Assembly: GCA_013289785.1 (NCBI GenBank)
Contig: JABCZE010000090.1
Span: 1 to 6,755, forward strand
From: Vulcanimicrobiota bacterium
GTDB lineage: Bacteria; Vulcanimicrobiota; Vulcanimicrobiia; Vulcanimicrobiales; Vulcanimicrobiaceae
Direction of reading: 5' to 3'
Length of the DNA: 6,755 nucleotides
Below, one piece after another: positions 6,742 to 6,755 of the stretch. Under the pieces are notes generated by a model that was not told the origin of the DNA, did no database searches, and was given only the letters and a program-made list of their open reading frames with translations. Made by a program: the position numbers and the translations under genes. The first letter of the stretch is position 1; each line of letters begins with the position of its first letter.

Positions 6742-6755
6742 GCCAGGGCGTAATT
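6723..6755 (-). CDS. Possible C-terminal end of an upstream minus-strand gene
   Basis: The minus strand can be read from the window edge as ten codons ending NYALAGVPAN and TAA (6723-6725). The stop falls in the loop of the terminator-like hairpin, as expected for the end of a gene. The product cannot be identified from ten residues, and the frame is chosen only because of the stop and hairpin position, so this is a weak call. Confidence 0.25.
   Translation of the reverse strand, partial: NYALAGVPAN

Noticed and set aside
5306..6755. Mobile element or integrative island marked by the tyrosine recombinase
   Set aside because: The recombinase ends like host XerC (YDxAHPR), there is no tRNA, excisionase or phage gene nearby, and base composition is like the rest of the window.

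Overview
The window is a gene-dense, GC-rich stretch of bacterial chromosome. A large TonB-dependent outer-membrane receptor shows that the host has two membranes. The receptor architecture (signal peptide, carboxypeptidase-regulatory-like domain, plug, Tyr/Asn-rich barrel), the cytosolic-type malate dehydrogenase and weak Shine-Dalgarno signals would fit an uncultured soil lineage such as Eremiobacterota/WPS-2 or an Acidobacteriota-like organism. This placement is from memory of similar proteins and is tentative.

Layout. Positions 2-412 (+) are the 3' end of a malate dehydrogenase gene cut by the window edge. Positions 454-918 (+) encode a 154-residue protein of unknown family. Only 11 bases later, 930-1805 (+) encodes an HhH-GPD DNA base-excision glycosylase of the AlkA/OGG-like type. 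Positions 1840-5316 (+) encode the 1158-residue TonB-dependent receptor. All four point the same way with short gaps (41, 11 and 34 bases) and could be co-transcribed, although their functions do not form an obvious pathway. On the other strand, 5738-6673 encodes a complete XerC/XerD-type tyrosine recombinase, followed 72 bases later by 5306-5665, a four-helix DMT/DUF486 membrane protein whose stop codon lies inside the 3' end of the receptor gene. The two transcription units converge and overlap by 11 bases.

The most informative non-coding part is 6650-6755, upstream of the recombinase. It holds a GC-rich hairpin with a T-rich tail (terminator-like on the minus strand), a good sigma70-type promoter whose predicted start lies only a few bases before the recombinase ATG (so the mRNA would be leaderless or nearly so), and a compound inverted repeat centred between the -10 box and the start codon. 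The core of that repeat has the 11-6-11 geometry of a Xer/dif site, and one half reads TTATGT like the XerD arm of known dif sites. It may be a recombination site next to its recombinase, an autoregulatory operator, or both.

No stretch over 300 bases lacks a gene. I saw no CRISPR array, rRNA, tRNA, insertion sequence or riboswitch. Apart from the recombinase upstream region and the paired cysteines of the receptor, the window looks like ordinary chromosomal housekeeping and transport DNA.
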